Part shown: piece after piece, positions 37,601 to 43,600 of the stretch | How the letters are laid out: each line of letters opens with the position of its first letter | Numbering within the stretch: position 1 is the stretch's first letter | DNA from: Chrysemys picta bellii | Lineage: Eukaryota; Chordata; Testudines; Emydidae | Assembly (NCBI RefSeq): GCF_011386835.1 | Contig: NC_088791.1 | Span: 57,679,498 to 57,743,497 of the forward strand | Length of the DNA stretch: 64,000 nt | Direction: 5' to 3' | Translations under genes and position numbers: made by a program | Notes under the pieces: model-generated | Seen by the model: the letters and a program-made list of their open reading frames with translations, nothing else | Databases searched by the model: none | What the model was told of the DNA's origin: nothing

Positions 37601-40600
37601 CTCTTCTCCACTCAACTGTTGGTTTTGCTATTGCTGATTAGCTATTATAGCCTAAGGCACCATATATTCTTCCACTGCATATATTACCTTTGCAGCACCT
37701 GCAAGGCTACAAGAAACTTTTGTGTAAAACTATCAGTCTTGGGACTTGCAGTTCAAGCAGCAGAGCTGCTGTTGTACCATGCCAGAGCATCTGTTGTTGA
37801 TTTGAAGACTGATTTTAATTTGTTATGGTATAAATGGAAAACTGTTCAGTGTAGCTTGGGAAATGGAGAACACTATTGGTTTGTACTTTTCCAGCATGAT
37901 ACTCTAAAAAGCAGCCCACAGTTTGGAGGGGTGGGGTGTTTCCTTTTAAACGACACGGTAGAATTAGCTTTCATGTTTCTGTCCTTGTAGCAGTTTGCAA
38001 CACATCTGGAGATCATTCTGCAGGAGGGGAAATACACCTCCCCACAATTAGAAAACTTGTTAATATCATGCATTTTTGTTCTAACATTACCCTTTGGAGA
38101 GAATTTATATGCTAAAAACAACTAATTTTAGTGTAAATTTAAACAATGTAGCATTTCATAGAGTTTCTTGAAAATGGCTTTAAAAAGGACATACTCTACA
38201 TTTAATTTATGCTAGAATATGTTACAAAAATCCTTCATAAGTAGTTATTTATCCTCAAAAACTTAAAAACAAGATTCTTTACCCATAGGCTACCTCCATT
38301 TTCCCTTTTGTCAGCCAAATGGATGAGAGTTTTCTTAGCTAAAGTATCAAAACACACTAAAAGTTGAAATCAGGTTTTTAGAGCCAAATCCTGGTACCAT
38401 AGAAGTCAATGGGAGTTTTGTCCAGTTGGAACCAGGGTCTAACTTTCGATCCTGCCACCTTGCTCATCAAGTTCTTTACAGTGGGTCTACTTGGTGAGTG
38501 ACGTATTACCCAACATATGAGAGAGATCTCCACAGTCTTCCATCTACCCACACACACACACACACAAACACACACACATACACAGAGTTTTGTATCCCTC
38601 GCAAATGTCCTCAGATCAAGACTTCCCTTAGGTACAAAGGTTGCCCCTAGGCAAAGAATATTTGTCACTCCTCCCCCAAAGGTGAGGAACTATGTATATT
38701 AAATATAAGTTCACCCTGAAAGTCACCCCTAAACACAAAGGCTATCATGAGTGTAAATAGAATACAGTTTTACCAACTTTGAAGTTATACATTTTCCCTT
38801 ATTCTTTCCATTGCTTTATTGCCTTCTCTCCCCTTCCATTTTCCACTTTCTGTAATCACTGTTCCTTTTTCTCTTTTCTGCCCATTTTTCCTCACTCCCT
38901 TTATCGATTTTGTTAAATCTTTCTTCTGTCCCTATATCTAATTTTGCCCTCTCTCTCAATCCTACCCCTTTTTCTATGGCTTTCATTCATTCACTCTCTC
39001 TTCCTCTCTATTTATTTCCCACTCTGGATTTTGGTCTCCCCTCTTTCCCCATCAATGCATCAGCTACTCTATTCACATTGACAAGGTTTTATTCGCTGCC
39101 ATAAGGACAAGAGACTTTTTTGGCTTTTAGATTCTGGAGCACAAGATGTCAGCCAGAACTGGGAGTGCTGTGCATAAGCCTATTGTGCCCAGTTATTAAA
39201 TTGCAGAGTTTAACAATGAAGATCCTTCTTCATAGTGCAGCTCTTTGAATATCAGGCAGACAAGGAGAACATTTGACTAGCCAGGATGAACCTATCTAAT
39301 GGTTTGGGGGTTGTGATGTATAATCAGCTGAACGTGACTTCCCAATGTGACGCTGTGGCCAAAAGAGCTCATGCAATCTGGGGATGCATAAACAGGGGAA
39401 TCTCAAGTAGGAGAAGAGAGGTTATTTTATGTCTGTGTTTGGAACTGGTGCAACTGCTGCTGGAATAGTGTGTCCAGTTCTGGTGTCCACAACACAAGAA
39501 GGATGTTGATAAATTGGAGAGGGTTCAGAGAGGAGCCATTAGAATGATTAGACTCAAGGAGCTCAATCTATTTAACAAAGAAAAGGTCAAGGGTGACTTG
39601 ATCACAATCTATAAGTCTCCACGTTGGGAACACATATTTAATAATGGGCTCTTCAATCTGGCAGAGAAAGGTATAACATGATCCAATAGATGGAAGTTAA
39701 AGCTAGACAAATTCAGACTGGAAATAAGGCGTAAGTTTTTGACAGTGAGGGTAATTAACCATTGAACAATTCACCAAGAGTCCTGGTGGATTCTCCATCA
39801 CTGACAGTTTTTAAATCAAGATTGGGTGTTTTTCTAAAAGATCTGCTCTAGGAATTATTTTGAAGACGTTCAGGCCTGTGTTGTACAGGAGGTCAGACTA
39901 GATGATCACAATGGTCCCTTCTGGCTGTGGAAACTCTGACTCTTCCAGAACAGGAGGTCTTTGTGAGTCACTGTTTTAACCACCCCGGAAAAAACCACAG
40001 GCCTGATTCCCACATACAGTTTATGGCACTCACTCTGAGTGGGGTATGGATACTCTTTGGAACAGGATGACAATAAGAGGCCATGTAATATGTGAACTGG
40101 TATTAAGCAGCTACTAGCAAGAGGGGAAATACTGTCTTGATATCAGGAGCAGTTTCCACATCTGCTGACAACTGGAATCTCTGAGCCAGCAGCTGCAGAA
40201 GTGAATTTGGGCTGGGTATGACCCCTAAGGAATGTTTTGGAGGTTATAGGTGAATGATCTGTAGCTTTTTAAGTTTGAATTATCTTTAAAATGTTCCTTG
40301 TGAAATTTAATTTATTTGTAATGGTAGGCTTCTTAGGGTACGTCTTCACTACCCGCCGTATCGGCGGGTAGCAATCGATTTATCCAGGATCGATATATCG
40401 CGTCTCGTTAAGATGCAATATATCGATCCCCAAATGCGCTCACCATCGACTCTGGAACTCCACCAGAGTGAGCGGCAGTAGCGCAGTCGACGGGGGAGCT
40501 GTGGCCGTCGATCCCGCACCATCTGGACCCCAGGTAATTCGATCCAAGGTACTTCGACTTCAGCTACGGTATTTGCGTAGCTGAAGTTGCGTATCTTGGA

Positions 40601-43600
40601 TCGATCCCCCCTCCCCCCCCCCCCCCCCAGGTTAGACAAGCCCTTAGTGTGTGTCATTTTACTTGAAATTCATCAGGCAGTAGTTGTTTAAAATACATGG
40701 TGAGCAGGTCTCGATAGGAAACATGTGGACTGAAGTGGAATATACAATAGTATATGTTTAATTTGGTGAGATTGGCCATAAGAAAAAAACATTAATTGCA
40801 CAACTTTTTGAAGGTGTCCCGCACAAAAGATGTAATTTAGAAACTATACAGAATGTGCTTCCAGAGAGATTGTTTTATGCCACTGAATGACTGCACATCT
40901 ATTTGCAGAGAGAACCACTGAATGGAAAAGTGCAAACTTTCTGATTTTTAGTGCAGTAATGCATATTTGTTGAAATCTAAAGTGCACGGAAAAGCTATGT
41001 ATATATTAAGGCTGCCAGTTAAATACTGCTCCCTTTTTGTCTTCCTCTTCTAAAATACAGGCAATGATAATTGCTTTTACATCTGACATGATTCCTCGTT
41101 TGGTTTATTACTGGTCCTTTTCAGTCCCTCCCTATGGGGATCACAGCAGTTACACCATGAAGGGGTATATCAACAATACGCTTTCTGTCTTCAATATATT
41201 GGACTTCAAAAATGAAAGCAAACCAGTTCCACTTCCTGGGCTTGGCAACCAAACAACATGCAGGCAAGTGTCAAATAATTATTTTTGTCGCTGGAAAGGA
41301 AACTATCCTAATTTTGTTTATAAAAATCTCTTCAGTAATATTAAGACTTCGCTAACCTCAAGAACAGTCAGAAGGTAAAATAAAACAACATGGAGTTTTC
41401 TAAATCTTTGATTCATTGTATTTCCCCCAATAATTAATAATACATTATTCAAAATAATATAAAGGTGATTTAAACATATTTTTGGTATAGTGGAGAAAAA
41501 ATGTATTTCATTAAGTTCAGCTTATTCTGTAAATGTAAAATTTACCATTCATTTTAGTTCTATACAACTTATGACTCTAGGCAGTGTTAAATGGGACATA
41601 TTTTGCTCCATCCTCTGGCCATAGTGCATTACTGCAGAGGTTGCTGAAATTATTTCTTGACTTTTCTAAACTGTCTTTAGATATCGTGACTTCCGATACC
41701 CTCCTGGGCACCAACATCAGTATGAACACAACATATATTACTGGCATGTGATTGCAGCCAAGTTGTCTTTCATCATTGTTATGGAGGTCAGTACATTAGG
41801 TCTTGATTTTTTTAAATATAATTTTAGGCTTCCCCTCAATAAAAAAGAACCTTCAGTTTGCAATTAATTATGTTCTTCACTCAAAGTTATTCATTTTGTT
41901 TTGTGAACAATGTTGAATATTATGGGCCAGATCCTTAGCTCAGCATATCTTAATTTAAAATCAATGAAGCTATGCCAATTTACACTAGTGGAGGATCTGA
42001 CCCTATGCATTTAGCAGCTTCTTAGTTTGGGAATTTAAAATACTGTCAGAGAAATTTTGTATATCAAAAAGAACTGGAAAAAAACGTTGCTCTAATAAAT
42101 GTATGGAGATAGCTGTTAGATCATCTTATATGTGTGTATGTGTGTGTGTGTGAGTGTGTGTGTACGCACGCGCACATCCACACACAGAGAGAATTACCTG
42201 TGTAAAAATAATCAGTGTTAAATATTACTCTTTTAATGATCCCTATTGGGTAAAAATCAATATAGCCACATTTTCCACCATTACATGGAGTGTAGCAAAA
42301 TTCCCAATCCAGAGCTAAACCTGTACTGGGGGCAAAAGAGCTGCTCTGTAGCATTATACTGTAGATATGGGCATCTGTAATTCTAGCTGGGAAAGGAGCA
42401 ACAGAGAAGCTGCATGGTTCTCAAATGTGAAGCTAACTGTTAGGTTCTTTTTATTTTCCGTCTGGGTTTTGAGCATTTAGGTTTTGCATTTTCAAGCTTT
42501 TCTTCGTAATCATGGGAGCTAGAAACTTACTCTTTTTTAAAAAAAGAGGAAAAGCAAAGATTTTAACATAAATCCTCAGCTACTGGAGTCCAGTGATTAA
42601 GAAAGATTTTTAATATCATGAGACTTGCAATAAAATCATGAGCTGCAAATCTGATGAGTAAGGAGCTAAAAGCCTTAGCAGAGCAGACATTAGTAGTAAT
42701 AGTAATTTATAGAATATGTTTAATCTACCAAGCAGTTTACAGACAGACATTAATCCACATCATGTCTGATATAGCAGATAAGGAAGTATTATTATCTCAA
42801 TTTTTAAAATGGGGGTTCTGAGTCAAAGAGGTTGAATGACTTCTGGACTCTGACCTCTCCTGCAGTGCCAGAGAGTTGGGCTGTGCCTCCCTTCGTACAA
42901 ATATTGGAGGCAATGCAGACTGGTCCTTCCAGCTCTGGGATTTGGCCATGCTCCTGCTGCCCTTTCACCAGTGTCTCTGCCAAAACACTTGCCCACTGCT
43001 AAGTGGCTGGTGTGTAATGACCACTTCTTACTTACACTTATCATAATTGTCCCCTCCATTGTTCTGTGCACACCAGGTCCCAGTCTGTTGTAGCCACTCA
43101 TTGTCTCATCATATCCTTATATTGTAAATACTTCCAGGCAAGGGACTGTTCTTTTGTTATGCATGTACCGTGCCTTGCATGTTGATACTTCCAGGTACTG
43201 CCACAATGCAAATAATAAGGGATCACAGTTCATTCAGCACACCCCATGGTACCATCCTGGGCAAAAAGGGCATTGCCTATCACAGAAGATCTGTAAAGCT
43301 GCCACCTAGTCATCCATCAATACTTCAGTAAAACAATACAGGTTTGGCCTTTATTCCTCTGCAGAAGCATCCTTCAAAAGGAAGATATTCCAAGCAGTTG
43401 CTTCAAAATAGTCTAATATTAAGTTTAGGGAAGAGTTAACATTATTTTCTGCTTCTCTCTCCCACCCTTTTAATTTTCCTTAATGCCCATCACATCCCAA
43501 ATGTCTCAGGGAGAGGGCAGGATACAGAATGGAAAACGTATTACATGATGATTTCCTTTCTGAGACTGACCTGCCTCCTAGTATAACCCAGCTAAGTCTA

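Larger units (their letters stand above)
32493..41060 (+). other. ANO6 largest internal intron (8.6 kb), transposon-rich
   Basis: Carries repeats at 32634-33036, 33105-33789, 36117-37380, 39283-39950 and 40336-40643, a CA repeat at 38549-38584 and a pyrimidine-rich tract at about 38790-39040. The parts 33800-36100 and 37400-38500 show nothing I can name. Confidence 0.8.

Noticed and set aside
41268..41269. GT donor four bases downstream of the GC donor
   Set aside because: It would join in the wrong phase and run into TGA at the start of the next exon.
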